Made by a program: the position numbers and the translations under genes. Below, piece after piece: positions 37,675-47,566 of a stretch of 64,000 nucleotides of DNA. The notes below the pieces were generated by a model that saw only the letters and a program-made list of their open reading frames with translations, did not search any database and had not been told where the DNA came from. The stretch's first letter is position 1. The number at the start of each line of letters is the position of its first letter. Source of the stretch: Rubrivivax sp. (GTDB lineage: Bacteria > Pseudomonadota > Gammaproteobacteria > Burkholderiales > Burkholderiaceae_C); NCBI GenBank assembly GCA_021300575.1, contig JAJTDM010000008.1, forward strand, positions 57,203 to 121,202, read 5' to 3'.

Positions 37675-38754
37675 ATGAGTGCCGCCAGCCCCTCCCTGCA
37701 CAGCCCTGAAGAAGTGGCGCGCCGCGCCAAGACCGAGTCGCTGATCAGCCCGCGCTTCTACACCACCGACTTCGCCGCCATGGACCGCCTGGACGTGTCG
37801 TCCCTGCGGCGCGAGTGGGACGTGATGATGAAGGAGTACGAGGGCGACAACAACCAGGACCACTTCCAGCGTGACGCCAAATTCACCGAAGAGGTGCATG
37901 AGGTGTTCTCGCAGGTTTCGCCCGAGTTGCGCCAGGAGTTCCTGGACTTCCTGATCACCTCGGTCACCAGCGAGTTCAGCGGCTGCATCCTCTACAAGGA
38001 GATCGAGAAGAACGTCTCCAACCCCGACATCAAGCAGTTGATGCACTACATGGCGCGCGACGAGTCGCGCCACGCCGGCTTCATCAACCAGAGCCTGAAG
38101 GACTTCGGCCTGGGGCTGGACCTGGGAGACCTGAAGCGCACCAAGGCCTACACCTATTTCAAGCCCAAGTACATCTTCTACGCCACCTACCTGTCGGAGA
38201 AGATCGGCTACGCCCGCTACATCACCATCTTCCGGCAACTGGAGCGCCACCCCGACAAGCGCTTCCACCCCATCTTTCGCTGGTTCGAGCGCTGGTGCAA
38301 CGACGAGTTCCGCCACGGCGAGTCGTTCGCGCTGATCATGCGCGCGCACCCGCACCTGCTGCGCGGCCTCAACGTCTACTGGATCCGCTTTTTCCTGCTG
38401 GCGGTGTACGCCACCATGTACGTGCGCGACCACACCCGGCCCATGCTGCACAACGCCATGGGGCTGGACTCCACCCACTACGACTACCAGGTCTTCGACA
38501 TCACCACCGAGATCAGCAAGCAGGTGTTTCCGGTGTCGCTGGACACCGATCTGCCGGCCTTCCGCACCGGGCTGGAGCGCCTGCACCAGATCCAGGTCTC
38601 GTTCAACGAGGCCAAGGAGCGCGGCGGCCTGGTGGGCAAGCTCAAGCAAGCCGGCCTGGCCCTGGCGGGCGTGGCGACCTTCGCCAGGCTGTACTTCCTG
38701 CCGGTCAAGCGCCACGCGCTGCCCGAGCAGGTGCGCATGGCGCCGGCCTGGTGA
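37675..38754 (+). CDS. acsF: aerobic Mg-protoporphyrin monomethyl ester cyclase
   Basis: 359 residues, diiron oxygenase that forms ring E using O2. Ligand motifs: [39 protein letters not shown] and [17 protein letters not shown], giving the ferritin-like Glu/His set. AcsF was first described in Rubrivivax gelatinosus; the anaerobic alternative BchE is not in this window. Its place among puh genes lets bacteriochlorophyll be made while oxygen is present, alongside the oxygen-sensitive BchNBL. Confidence 0.97.
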   Translation: MSAASPSLHSPEEVARRAKTESLISPRFYTTDFAAMDRLDVSSLRREWDVMMKEYEGDNNQDHFQRDAKFTEEVHEVFSQVSPELRQEFLDFLITSVTSEFSGCILYKEIEKNVSNPDIKQLMHYMARDESRHAGFINQSLKDFGLGLDLGDLKRTKAYTYFKPKYIFYATYLSEKIGYARYITIFRQLERHPDKRFHPIFRWFERWCNDEFRHGESFALIMRAHPHLLRGLNVYWIRFFLLAVYATMYVRDHTRPMLHNAMGLDSTHYDYQVFDITTEISKQVFPVSLDTDLPAFRTGLERLHQIQVSFNEAKERGGLVGKLKQAGLALAGVATFARLYFLPVKRHALPEQVRMAPAW

Positions 38755-38826
38755 GCTTGAGCCCGGCGCCTGCCATTGGGGCCACCCGCAGGCGGGACAG
38801 CTGCGCATGACACGGCCTGCACGCGC

Positions 38827-39636
38827 ATGACCAGCCTCGTCGCCGCGGCGGCCTTCGCCATCTTCATCTGGTGGTTCAGCACGGGCCTGGTGCTGCTGCT
38901 CAACCGCCTGTCGCGCACGGGGGTGCGCGCCAGCCAGACCGCCTCCACGTTGCTGCTGGTGGGGGCGCTCTACGGCCTGCGCCACACCGCCGGCCAGACC
39001 GACCTGGCCTCGGCCTATTGCGCCTTCACCTGCGCCCTGCTGGCCTGGGGCTGGAACGAGCTGAGCTTTCTCACCGGCTGGATCACCGGCCCGCGCAAGA
39101 CCGCCATCAGCGCCAAACTCACGGGCTGGCCGAGATTCGTGGAGTCGGTGCGCGCCATCCTGTGGCACGAGATCGGCATCCTGCTGGTGGGCGGGCTCAT
39201 CGTCGCGCTGACCTGGCAGCAGCCCAATCAGGTGGGCACCGGCACCTTCCTCGTGCTGTGGCTGCTGCGCACCAGCGCCAAGTTGAACCTGTTCTGGGGC
39301 GTGCGCAACCTGAGCGAGCAGTTCCTGCCCACCCACCTGGCGTACCTGGAGAGCTTCTTCCGCCGCAGGGCGATGAACGCCTTCTGGCCCGTGTCGGTGG
39401 CCGCCGCCTGCGCGGCCCTGGCCTGGCTCATCGCGCGCGCACTGGACCCGGCCACCACGGCGCCGCAGGCTGTGGGCCTGACTCTCGTGAGCACCCTGCT
39501 GGCCATGGCCATCGTCGAGCACCTGATGCTGGTGCTGCCGCTGGACACCACGGCCCTGTGGCGCTGGGCCCTGCGTGCCGACAAACGCGGGCAAGCCTTC
39601 ACGGCAGGCCTGCGTTCTCAACCGCCTCTACCATGA
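38827..39636 (+). CDS. puhE: putative photosynthetic complex assembly protein PuhE
   Basis: 269 residues, about eight membrane spans, DUF3623 family. Markers: FIWWFSTGLVLLLNRL at the N-terminus, CALLAWGWNELSFLTGWITGPRK, and LNLFWGVRNLSEQFLPTHLAYLESFFRRR. Deletion in Rhodobacter affects bacteriochlorophyll levels and core assembly, the mechanism is not known. The ATG at 38827 is chosen over a TTG at 38776 because it sits right at the first span. Confidence 0.9.
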   Translation: MTSLVAAAAFAIFIWWFSTGLVLLLNRLSRTGVRASQTASTLLLVGALYGLRHTAGQTDLASAYCAFTCALLAWGWNELSFLTGWITGPRKTAISAKLTGWPRFVESVRAILWHEIGILLVGGLIVALTWQQPNQVGTGTFLVLWLLRTSAKLNLFWGVRNLSEQFLPTHLAYLESFFRRRAMNAFWPVSVAAACAALAWLIARALDPATTAPQAVGLTLVSTLLAMAIVEHLMLVLPLDTTALWRWALRADKRGQAFTAGLRSQPPLP

Positions 39637-39667
39637 CCGTTCGTCCAGACATGAGCACCAAGCCCCG

Positions 39668-41209
39668 ATGACCCTCCCCGCCTCGCCCACGTTCGCCCCT
39701 GCCTCACCGCAAGCCCCGCTGGCCCTGGTCATCGGCAGCGGCTTTGGCGGCCTGGCCGCGGCCATCCGCCTGGCGGTACGGGGCTGGCGCGTGCAGGTGC
39801 TGGAGAAGTTGGACGCTCCCGGCGGGCGGGCCTACGTGTGGAAGCAGGACGGCTTCAGTTTCGACGCCGGGCCCACCATCATCACGGCCCCCTTTCTGCT
39901 GGACGAACTGTGGGCCACGGCAGGACGCAAGTTCTCCGACGATGTCGAACTCAAGCTGATGGAGCCTTTCTACCGGATCCGCTTCGACGACGGCACCTGG
40001 TTCGACTACACCGGCGACCCGGACCGCATGCGCGCCGAGGTGGCCCGCTTCGCGCCGGAGGATCTGCCCGGCTACGAGCGCTTCCTGGTCGAAGCCCACA
40101 AGTGCTACCAGCTGGGCTTCATCGAGCTCGGGGGCATCGCCTACAACTCCATCAGCGATCTGCTGTGGGCGCTGCCCAACATGGTGCGCATGCGCGGCTG
40201 GAAGAGCATCTGGAAGCTCGCCTGCGAGCACATGCGCAACCCGAAGTTGCGCGTGGTCTTCAGCTTTCACCCGCTGCTGATCGGCGGCAACCCGCTGGCC
40301 GTCACCGGCATCTACAGCCTGATCAACTCGCTGGAGCGGCAGTTCGGCGTGCACTGGGCCATGGGCGGCACCGGCGCCATCATCCGCGCGATGGTCAAGC
40401 TGCTGGAAAGCCTGGGCGGGCAGATCCGCTACGACGCCGAGGTGCGCAAGATCGACGTGCAGCCGGGCCCGGGCGGTCGACCTGCCGCCACCGGTGTCAC
40501 CTTGGCCAGCGGCGAACGGCTCCCGGCGGCCATCGTCGTGTCCAACGCCGACACCATGTGGACCTACCGCCACCTGATCGACGCGCAGTACCGACAGCGC
40601 TGGACCGACGCCAAGATCGAGCGCAGCAAGCACTCGATGAGCCTGTTCGTCTGGTACTTCGGCACCAACCGCCGCTGGGACGACGTGCCCCACCACATGA
40701 TGGTGCTGGGCCCGCGCTACGAGGAACTGCTGCGCGACATCTTCAAGCGCCATGTCGTGCCGGAGGACTTCAGCCTCTACCTGCACCGCCCGAGCGCGAG
40801 CGACCCCTCGGTGGCGCCGCCCGGCTGTGACGCCTTCTACGTGCTGAGCCCGGTGTCGCACCTGGACAGCGGGACCGACTGGCCGAAGGTGGCCGAGAGC
40901 TACCGCCAACGGGTGGAGCAGGTGCTGGAGCGCGCCGTGCTGCCGGGCCTGTCCCAACACATCGTCAGTTCGCGCGTGACCACGCCGCAGGACTTCCAGG
41001 ACCGCCTGCTGTCCTACAAGGGTGCGGCCTTCGGTCAGGAACCCATCCTGCTGCAAAGCGCCTGGTTCCGCCCGCACAACCGCAGCGAGGACATCGACCG
41101 CCTGTTCATCGTCGGTGCCGGCACCCACCCTGGAGCGGGCGTGCCCGGCGTGCTGATGTCGGCCAAGATGCTGGAACAGGTGCTGCCGGACGCGAAAGCC
41201 TTTGCTTGA
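39668..41209 (+). CDS. crtI: phytoene desaturase
   Basis: 513 residues. FAD-dependent desaturase making neurosporene and/or lycopene from phytoene; the R. gelatinosus enzyme does both, giving the spheroidene and spirilloxanthin branches. FAD motif VIGSGFGGLAAAIRLAVRGW (about residues 18-37), GGRAYVWKQDGFSFDAGPTIIT, and the C-terminal bacterial-type desaturase signature FIVGAGTHPGAGVPGVLMSAK. It starts 31 nt after puhE; crtB follows after 22 nt. Confidence 0.96.
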   Translation: MTLPASPTFAPASPQAPLALVIGSGFGGLAAAIRLAVRGWRVQVLEKLDAPGGRAYVWKQDGFSFDAGPTIITAPFLLDELWATAGRKFSDDVELKLMEPFYRIRFDDGTWFDYTGDPDRMRAEVARFAPEDLPGYERFLVEAHKCYQLGFIELGGIAYNSISDLLWALPNMVRMRGWKSIWKLACEHMRNPKLRVVFSFHPLLIGGNPLAVTGIYSLINSLERQFGVHWAMGGTGAIIRAMVKLLESLGGQIRYDAEVRKIDVQPGPGGRPAATGVTLASGERLPAAIVVSNADTMWTYRHLIDAQYRQRWTDAKIERSKHSMSLFVWYFGTNRRWDDVPHHMMVLGPRYEELLRDIFKRHVVPEDFSLYLHRPSASDPSVAPPGCDAFYVLSPVSHLDSGTDWPKVAESYRQRVEQVLERAVLPGLSQHIVSSRVTTPQDFQDRLLSYKGAAFGQEPILLQSAWFRPHNRSEDIDRLFIVGAGTHPGAGVPGVLMSAKMLEQVLPDAKAFA

Positions 41210-41231
41210 CATCTCGAACAGGACGGACCCG

Positions 41232-42314
41232 ATGACCACACCTGGACAACCGCTCCTCGACCCCGCGCTGATGCAACCGCTGGACGCCGAGGCACGCCGC
41301 TCGCTGATGCGGGGCGGTTCCAAGACCTTTTTCGCTGCCTCGCTGCTCCTGCCCTCACGGGTACGCGAGCCCGCCACCGCGCTGTACGCCTACTGCCGCC
41401 TGGCCGATGACGCGGTGGACATGGGCGAGGACCCGCACGCCGCCGGCCGCGCGCTGACGCAGCGCCTGGACGCCATCTACGAAGGCCGCCCCGGCCCGGT
41501 GGAGGCCGACCGCGCCCTGGCCCAGGTGGTGCACCGCTACGCGATTCCGCGCACGCTGCCTGACGCCTTGCTGGAGGGCTTTCTGTGGGACGCGCAAGGC
41601 CGGCGGTACCACACGCTGTCGGATGTGCAGGCCTACGGCGCGCGCGTCGCCGGTGCCGTGGGCGCCATGATGGCCCTGGTGATGGACACCCGCGGGCCCC
41701 AGGCCGTGGCACGGGCCTGCGAGCTGGGTGTGGCCATGCAGCTGACCAACATCGCCCGCGATGTGGGCGAGGATGCCCGTAACGGACGCCTGTACCTGCC
41801 GCGCGACTGGCTGGCCGAGGCCGGCGTCGACGCCGACGCCTGGATGCGCGCCCCGGTCTTCACGCCGGGCATCGGCTCGGTGGTGCAGCGCCTGCTGCGC
41901 GCCGCCGACGCGCTGTACGAGCGGGCCGCCGCCGGCATTGCCGACCTGCCGCTGGACTGCCGCCCGGCCATCCAGGCCGCCTGCCGCGTGTACGCCGAGA
42001 TCGGCCACCAGCTCGAGCGCGAGGGCCTGGACTCGGTGTCGCGCCGCGCCGTGGTCTCCAAGGGCCGCAAGATCGCCCTGCTGGCCGCCTCCACAGGCGC
42101 GGCCCTGATGCACTCCCCCTTCGGCCGCAAGCCGCTGGCACCGCTGCCCGAAATCGCCTATCTGGTGGAGGCCGTGCAGCAATGCGAGGCCCGCCCCGCC
42201 ACGTCTGCGCCACGCCGCAGCTTCGATCAGCGCATGGAATGGGCCACCGAACTGCACGCCCGGCTGATCGATCGTGAACAGCAGCGTTCGCAGGACCGGC
42301 AGTCCAGGGCGTGA
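41232..42314 (+). CDS. crtB: phytoene synthase
   Basis: 360 residues. Condenses two GGPP to phytoene. Aspartate motifs YCRLADDAVD (about residues 55-64) and QLTNIARDVGEDARNGRLYLP (about 172-192) bind the diphosphates. An in-frame TTG at 41202 inside the crtI end is an alternative start. The stop lies in GTGA with the next small gene, so crtB opens a chain of four overlapping genes. Confidence 0.96.
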   Translation: MTTPGQPLLDPALMQPLDAEARRSLMRGGSKTFFAASLLLPSRVREPATALYAYCRLADDAVDMGEDPHAAGRALTQRLDAIYEGRPGPVEADRALAQVVHRYAIPRTLPDALLEGFLWDAQGRRYHTLSDVQAYGARVAGAVGAMMALVMDTRGPQAVARACELGVAMQLTNIARDVGEDARNGRLYLPRDWLAEAGVDADAWMRAPVFTPGIGSVVQRLLRAADALYERAAAGIADLPLDCRPAIQAACRVYAEIGHQLEREGLDSVSRRAVVSKGRKIALLAASTGAALMHSPFGRKPLAPLPEIAYLVEAVQQCEARPATSAPRRSFDQRMEWATELHARLIDREQQRSQDRQSRA

Positions 42315-42556
42315 ACACCGCCGGGCACGCGGGCACGAATGCGACCATGGGGGATCTGCCGCTGCTGAAGTTGGTGGAGGTGCTGGCCGTGGCCGTGGCC
42401 GGGGGCGGCTTTGTCTGGTGGCAGTTGCGCGACGTGAAACGTGCCCAGGAAGCGTCACGGCGAGCACGCGAGGACCGCGAGGCCCGTGAAGCCTGTGAAG
42501 GGCGTTCTGCCCAGGTGCCCCAGGCCCCGCCCCCACCGCAGCCCCCGCCACCATGA
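42311..42556 (+). CDS. small membrane protein with Pro-rich tail, unrecognised
   Basis: 81 residues. One membrane span (LKLVEVLAVAVAGGGFVWWQL, about residues 19-39), a charged Arg/Glu helix likely to be coiled (DVKRAQEASRRAREDREAREA), and a C-terminal run of prolines and glutamines (PQAPPPPQPPPP). I do not recognise the family. The GTG start overlaps the crtB stop (GTGA); an ATG at 42347 is the alternative. Its stop overlaps the next gene (ATGA). The coupling on both sides supports a real gene. Confidence 0.6.
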   Translation: MNTAGHAGTNATMGDLPLLKLVEVLAVAVAGGGFVWWQLRDVKRAQEASRRAREDREAREACEGRSAQVPQAPPPPQPPPP

Positions 42557-43011
42557 CCCCGGCCGCCCTCAAGATCGCGCACATCCTGTGCGCCTGCCTG
42601 TTCATCGGCAACGTCATCGTCAGTGGCGTGTGGGCCGCCATGGCCGAGCGCACGCAGGACCACACCATCATCCGCTTCAGCAACCGCATGGTGCTCATCA
42701 CCGACGTGCTGTTCACCGCAGGCGGGTCCATCGGCATCGTGCTGACCGGCTACCTGATGGCGCACCGCTGGGGCGGCGAGACCGCGCATCCGTGGATCCA
42801 GTGGTCCTACATCCTGTTTGGCCTGTCGGGCCTGATCTGGCTGTTCGTGCTGCTGCCCCTCCAACTGCGCCAACGCCAGCTGCTGGCGCAGACCACGCAG
42901 ATCACGGCACAGTACCGGCGCCTGTCGCGGCTGTGGCAGCTCTGGGGGGCGCTGGCGACACTGCTGCCGCTGCCCATCCTGTACTTCATGATCACCAAAT
43001 CGGCCGGGTGA
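42553..43011 (+). CDS. DUF2269-like integral membrane protein
   Basis: 152 residues, four membrane spans. Features such as LKIAHILCACLFIGNVIVSGVWA near the start, ITDVLFTAGGSIGIVLTGYLMA, WSYILFGLSGLIWLFVLLPLQLRQR and LPLPILYFMITKSAG match the DUF2269 type. These proteins have no known function; a histidine in the first span (KIAHIL) is a common feature. It overlaps both neighbours by 4 nt (ATGA, GTGA), making it part of the crtB transcription unit. Confidence 0.8.
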   Translation: MTPAALKIAHILCACLFIGNVIVSGVWAAMAERTQDHTIIRFSNRMVLITDVLFTAGGSIGIVLTGYLMAHRWGGETAHPWIQWSYILFGLSGLIWLFVLLPLQLRQRQLLAQTTQITAQYRRLSRLWQLWGALATLLPLPILYFMITKSAG

Positions 43012-43994
43012 GCCTGGCCGTGAGGGACTTGCGCGGCCAGGTCGTCCTCGTCACCGGCGCGGCCTCGGGCATCGGAGCCGCCGGTGCGGCAGAGCTGCAG
43101 CGCCGAGGCGCCCTGCCCGTGCTGGTGGACCAGGATGCCGCGGGGCTGGCCGCACAGGCCCGTGCGCTCACCGCGTCCGGCGCCAAGCAGCCCCTGACCG
43201 TCACCTGCGACATCACCTCGCTGGCCGCGTGCGAGAACGCTGTGGCTGCCGCCCTGGCCCGCCATGGCCGGCTGGACATGGTGTGGGCCAACGCCGGCAT
43301 GGCCGCCTTCGGGCCCTTGGCGCACACCGACCCGGCCGCCTGGCGGCGCTGCATCGAGGTCAACGTGATGGGCAGCTTCTACACCGTGCGGGCCGCCCTG
43401 CCGGCCGTGCAGGCCGCACGCGGCTACGTGTGCCTGACCGCCTCGGTGTCCACGTTCGCGCACCCGCCCATGATGTCGGCCTACGCCGCGTCCAAGGCTG
43501 CGGTGGAGGCCATGGCCAATGCCTGGCGCATCGAACTGGCGGCCCACGGTGTGGACGTGGGCGTGATCCATGCCTCCTGGGTGCGCACGCCGCTGGTCGA
43601 AGAAGGCGAACTGCACCCCGGCTTCATCCGCCTGCGCCAGACCGTGCCCGCGCCCATGCGCCACGCCATGACGCCGCAACAGGCCGCTCGTCGCATCGTC
43701 GACGGCATGGCCGAGCGGAAGAGCCGCATCTGGGTGCCAGGCTGGGTGCGCCTGCTGCATGCCCTGCGCGCGCTGCTGCACCTGCCGCAAGCCGAGCGCG
43801 CGCTGCGCCAGGCCGCCCCCGAGCTGGAAGCGCTGTACCTGGAGGTGATGGCCACCGAGGGCGCGACGGCTTCTTCCTACGCGCCCCGTGAACTGCAGCG
43901 GGCACGGGAGCGCGCAGAAGAAGGGAGCCAAGCCGGATCTGGCGTGACCCTCACCACTTCAGGATCCGCACCAGATTCACGTAGTCGTCAGTGA
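43008..43994 (+). CDS. short-chain dehydrogenase/reductase
   Basis: 328 residues. NAD(P)-binding VLVTGAASGIGAAGAAEL (about residues 11-28), NAG motif WANAGMAAF, and catalytic Ser and YxxxK in TASVS and SAYAASKAAVEAMANAW. It resembles longer SDRs acting on lipophilic substrates, with a C-terminal extension after about residue 245 (VRLLHALRALLHLP). Substrate unknown; position at the end of the crtI-crtB unit makes a carotenoid, quinone or lipid substrate possible. The start GTG overlaps the DUF2269 gene stop; the 3' end overlaps the convergent gene by 44 nt. Confidence 0.85.
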   Translation: MSLAVRDLRGQVVLVTGAASGIGAAGAAELQRRGALPVLVDQDAAGLAAQARALTASGAKQPLTVTCDITSLAACENAVAAALARHGRLDMVWANAGMAAFGPLAHTDPAAWRRCIEVNVMGSFYTVRAALPAVQAARGYVCLTASVSTFAHPPMMSAYAASKAAVEAMANAWRIELAAHGVDVGVIHASWVRTPLVEEGELHPGFIRLRQTVPAPMRHAMTPQQAARRIVDGMAERKSRIWVPGWVRLLHALRALLHLPQAERALRQAAPELEALYLEVMATEGATASSYAPRELQRARERAEEGSQAGSGVTLTTSGSAPDSRSRQ

Positions 43995-46031
43995 ACACGG
44001 GCAGGCCGGGGTCAGGCTGCAGGGGTTGAGCCGCTTCCCGGATGGCCGGGGCCTGGAGCAGGGCCGGATTGCGGGTGACGATCACCTGGTCGGTTGACGA
44101 CAACCAATACCCGGGCCCATCGACCGTGGGCGGCGAGTCCGAGATCAACACGGCCTGCATGCCGAAGGACTGGGCCAGGTTGTGCAGCACAGGCATCAGG
44201 TTGACGAAACGGTTGGTGGCCTGGAACACCAGCACCCCATCGGGCTTCAGGTGCTTCACGTAGGCGGCCATCGCCTCCCGGGTGATGAGGTGCGTGGGGA
44301 TCGAATCTCCAGCGAAAGCGTCCATCGCCAGCACGTCGTACTGGCGCGGCGCCTCGCGTTCCAGGGCCAGGCGCCCGTCGCCCACCACGAGCTCGTAGCG
44401 CCCTGGAAACTGCGGCAGGAAGGTGAACTCCGCCATGGCGGCCCGCACCACCGCGGGTGAGATCTCGTAGAACACCCAGTCGTCACCGGGCTTGGCATAG
44501 GCCGCCAGCGCCCCGGCGCCGAGCCCGATCACGCCCACCTTGTGCGGGCCGGGGGGCAGGCTGGCAAAGACGCGGCCATAGCCGGAGGTGGGTCCGAAGT
44601 AGCTGGACGGAGCCATGCGCAGGTCTTCGCGCAGCAACTGCCCTCCGTGGGCGATGGCGCCATGGATCAGGTTGCGGAACGGCTCTCCACCGGTGGCGTT
44701 GTCGCGCGTGCGCACCACGCCGTAGAAGTCACGCTCCATGAAGCGCACCGCGTCCACATAGCCTTTCACGCCCTGCCAGGACAGCCCGGCCGTCAGGAGC
44801 ACGACGCCAGTGATGGCCGCGCGCGTGAGCAGGCGCTGCACACCGGGCTCACGCACCAGCGGCAGGGTCAGGCCGGCCAGCCCCGCCACCACCAGCGCAG
44901 CGTAGAGCTCAAAGTAGCCGTCGAACACCAGCGGGGCCAGCACCGCCATGAACAGCGAGCCGAGCGCACCGCCCACCGACATGCACAGGTAGAAGGCCGT
45001 CAGTCGGCTGGGCGCGGGCTTCAGCCGTGCCAACTCGCCATGGCAGGCCATGCACACCACGAACAGGCCGAGCGCGTACACGGGCGTGACCTGCTTCAAG
45101 GCCAGGGAGTCCGACAGCCACGCCATCAGCGGCAGGCTCAGGCCCGCCAGAGGCAGGAACAGCCCCCTGAGATACCAGCGCGGGTGATCGAAGCTGATGA
45201 TGAAGGTCATCAGGTACAGCGCCAGCGGAAACACCCACAGCAAGGGGGCCGAGGAGATGTTCTGCGTCAGGTGCGAGGTCACGCCCAGCAACATGGCCGA
45301 GCCCACGGCAGACAGCAGGATCCAGGTCCACGGTCCGCTCTCAGTGGGCACAGCGGAGCCGACTGCGGCCTGGGGTGCAGCGGCATTCTGGTTTGAACCC
45401 TTCTGCGCCTCGGCGGGGGGTGCGGTGGGTGCAGCGCCCGCACCGCCAGCCTGCAGCGTACGCCAGCCCAGCGTGGCGCACAACACCGCGAAGATCCCGA
45501 ACAAGGCCGACCAGACCCAGGTGACCTGGCGGTTGCCCAGCTGGGGTTCGATCAGGAAGGGAAACCCCAGCAAGGCCAGCAGCGAGGCCAGGTTCGACAG
45601 CGCGAACAAGCGGTACGGAGCCGCGGCCTGGAAACGCCGGGCATACCAGGCGCCCACCAGTGGCGTGGTGGTGGCCAGCAGAAAGTAGGGCAAGCCGATG
45701 GTGGCCGTGAGCAACAGCAGGATGCGGCTGATCGGCTCCTCCGAGCCCTGGGGACGCCAGCCCTCGCCCACCAGGATCGGCATGGTCAGTGCGGCGGCCC
45801 CCAGCAACGCGGTGTGCAGCATCACCTGGCGCTTGAGACTCAGCCAGCGCGTGACCGCGTCTGCGTAGGCGTAGCCGGCCAGCAAGGCCGTCTGGAAGAA
45901 CAGCAGGCAGGTCGCCCAGACCGCCGCCGAACCGCCGAACCGCCGAACCAGGGCAGGATCTGCTTGGCGATCAGCGGCTGGACCAGAAAGATCAGGAAGG
46001 CGGAGATGAAGATGACCAGGGCGAAGTGCAT
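43951..46031 (-). pseudogene. MFS / spermidine-synthase-like fusion, frameshifted by an 8-bp repeat
   Basis: The N-terminus MHFALVIFISAFLIFLVQPL starts at 46031 in one frame; the remaining 644 residues continue in another frame from about 45885. The break is a third copy of GCCGAACC at 45926-45949. With two copies the reading is LPWFGGSAAVWATCLLFFQTALLAGY and a 690-residue protein results. Intact family members have about 10-12 membrane spans followed by a spermidine-synthase fold (YEISPAVVRAAM, VGDGRLALE, DAFAGDSIPTHLIT are seen here). The function of this fusion family is unknown. Whether the gene is dead or can slip back in frame is open. Confidence 0.85.
45926..45949. repeat. 3 x 8-bp tandem repeat GCCGAACC causing frameshift
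   Basis: Three exact head-to-tail copies of GCCGAACC on the plus strand. Each extra copy changes the frame of the gene above by 8 (net +2). Two copies restore it exactly. The flanking sequence continues with the partial repeat CCGCCGCCG, which may favour slippage. Confidence 0.9.
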
Positions 46032-46171
46032 GCAGGCCTCATGAGGCGATCGGGTGAGACATCGGCCTGCCACGGCACCAAGGCCGGCAAGCGCGCCGCC
46101 GCGACTCTACCGGCGGCCGCTCGCCCTGGGAATGCAAAGCCCCCTAGCGGTTTCCTGCCTGCGGCAGGCCT

Positions 46172-47278
46172 TCAGACCGTGGGCGCTGACAACACCCCGC
46201 GGCGCAGTTGGTCGCGCTCCATGCTTTCGAACAGCGCCTTGAAGTTGCCCTCACCAAAGCCTTCGTCGCGCTTGCGCTGGATGAACTCGAAGAACACCGG
46301 GCCCAGCAGCGTCTGGCTGAAGATCTGCAGCAACAGCCGCTTGTCACCGCTGGCCGTGCTGCCGTCGAGCAGGATGCCGCGCGCCTGCAACTGTGCCACC
46401 GGCTCGCCATGCCCGGGCAGGCGCTCGGCCAGCATCTCGTAGTACACGTCATTGGGCGCCGTCATCAAGGGAACGCCGGCCATCTGCAGCGCGTCCACGG
46501 TGGCGATCAGGTCGTCGGAGTGCAGGGCGATGTGCTGGATGCCCTCCCCGTTGAACTGCATCAGGAACTCCTCGATCTGCCCCGTGCCGCCCTTGCCGGA
46601 CTCTTCGTTCAGCGGAATGCGGATCAGGTTGTCAGGCGCCGTCATGGCCCGGCTGGTCAGCCCCGTGTGCTGGCCCTTGATGTCGAAGTAACGGATCTCG
46701 CGGAAGTTGAACAGCTTCTCGTAGAAGCCGCCCCAGTACGCCATGCGGCCGCGGTAGACGTTATGGGTGAGGTGGTCGATGGTGTGCAGCCCGTGACCCA
46801 CGGGCCGGCGCGGCGCGCCCTCGACCCACTCGAAGTCGATGTCGTAGATGGACTTGCCGTCCTCGAAGCGGTCGATCAGGTACAGCGGCGCACCGCCGAT
46901 GCCCTTGATGGCCGGCAGGCGCAGCTCCATCGGCCCCGTGGGCACCTCCACCGGCTGCGCGCCCAGCTCCAGGGCGCGGGCATAGGCGCGGTGCGAGTCC
47001 TTGACACGGAAGGCCAGCGCACAGGCGCTGGGCCCGTGCTCGGCCGAGAAATAGCCCGCCAGGCTGCGCGGCTCGCGGTTGACGATGAAGTTGATGCCAC
47101 CCTGGCGGTACAGCAGCACGTCCTTGCTGCGGTGGCGTGCCACCAGGCTGAAACCCATCTTCTCGAACAGCGGTTCGATCAGGCCCGGTGTGGGGGAAGC
47201 GAACTCGACGAACTCGAAGCCCATCAGGCCCATCGGGTTGTCGGCGGGAGAAATACTTGCGGAAGAGATGTCGGCCAT
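46172..47278 (-). CDS. hpd: 4-hydroxyphenylpyruvate dioxygenase
   Basis: 368 residues. Converts 4-hydroxyphenylpyruvate to homogentisate in tyrosine breakdown. Fe(II) ligands by family: His in [11 protein letters not shown], His in [10 protein letters not shown], Glu in [18 protein letters not shown]. The start ATG at 47278 has GGCAGGAGGC nine bases upstream; longer in-frame readings are unlikely. It follows crtC on the same strand after 288 nt. Homogentisate could also feed a pigment (pyomelanin) or quinone/tocopherol route but nothing here shows that. Confidence 0.95.
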   Translation of the reverse strand: MADISSASISPADNPMGLMGFEFVEFASPTPGLIEPLFEKMGFSLVARHRSKDVLLYRQGGINFIVNREPRSLAGYFSAEHGPSACALAFRVKDSHRAYARALELGAQPVEVPTGPMELRLPAIKGIGGAPLYLIDRFEDGKSIYDIDFEWVEGAPRRPVGHGLHTIDHLTHNVYRGRMAYWGGFYEKLFNFREIRYFDIKGQHTGLTSRAMTAPDNLIRIPLNEESGKGGTGQIEEFLMQFNGEGIQHIALHSDDLIATVDALQMAGVPLMTAPNDVYYEMLAERLPGHGEPVAQLQARGILLDGSTASGDKRLLLQIFSQTLLGPVFFEFIQRKRDEGFGEGNFKALFESMERDQLRRGVLSAPTV

Positions 47279-47515
47279 GAAAGCCTCCTGCCATGTGCGT
47301 CGCTTGGAACGCGACGGTTGAACCAGCCCGGGGACCGCATGGCGGTCACCTGCGGGCATCCTGCCCCTGGGTGTACACCTCAGGGCAGGAACTCGCTGCG
47401 CGGACTCAGCCGCACTGCGGCGGCGCTGCAGGCACCCCGCGCACGCTGCGGGCGAGGTGGTCTCCGTAGATCAGGGGCGTGAAGCACATGGAGCAGTGAT
47501 GTTACCCCGGATGCT

Positions 47516-47532
47516 CCTCGGCAGAGCCGAGG
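47516..47532 (-). terminator. possible hairpin after crtC
   Basis: CCTCGGC-AGA-GCCGAGG, a 7-bp stem with a 3-nt loop, 34 nt beyond the crtC stop in the crtC-hpd gap (47279-47566). No T-run follows on the minus strand. It may end or pause the superoperon before hpd. Confidence 0.35.
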
Positions 47533-47566
47533 TCAGAGCCGCGGTCAGGGCTGCGCCAACGCCGCA

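Noticed and set aside
46154..46168. Intrinsic terminator of hpd (CCTGCC-TGC-GGCAGG)
   Set aside because: The stem is only 6 bp and no T-run follows on the minus strand, so it is too weak to list as a terminator.
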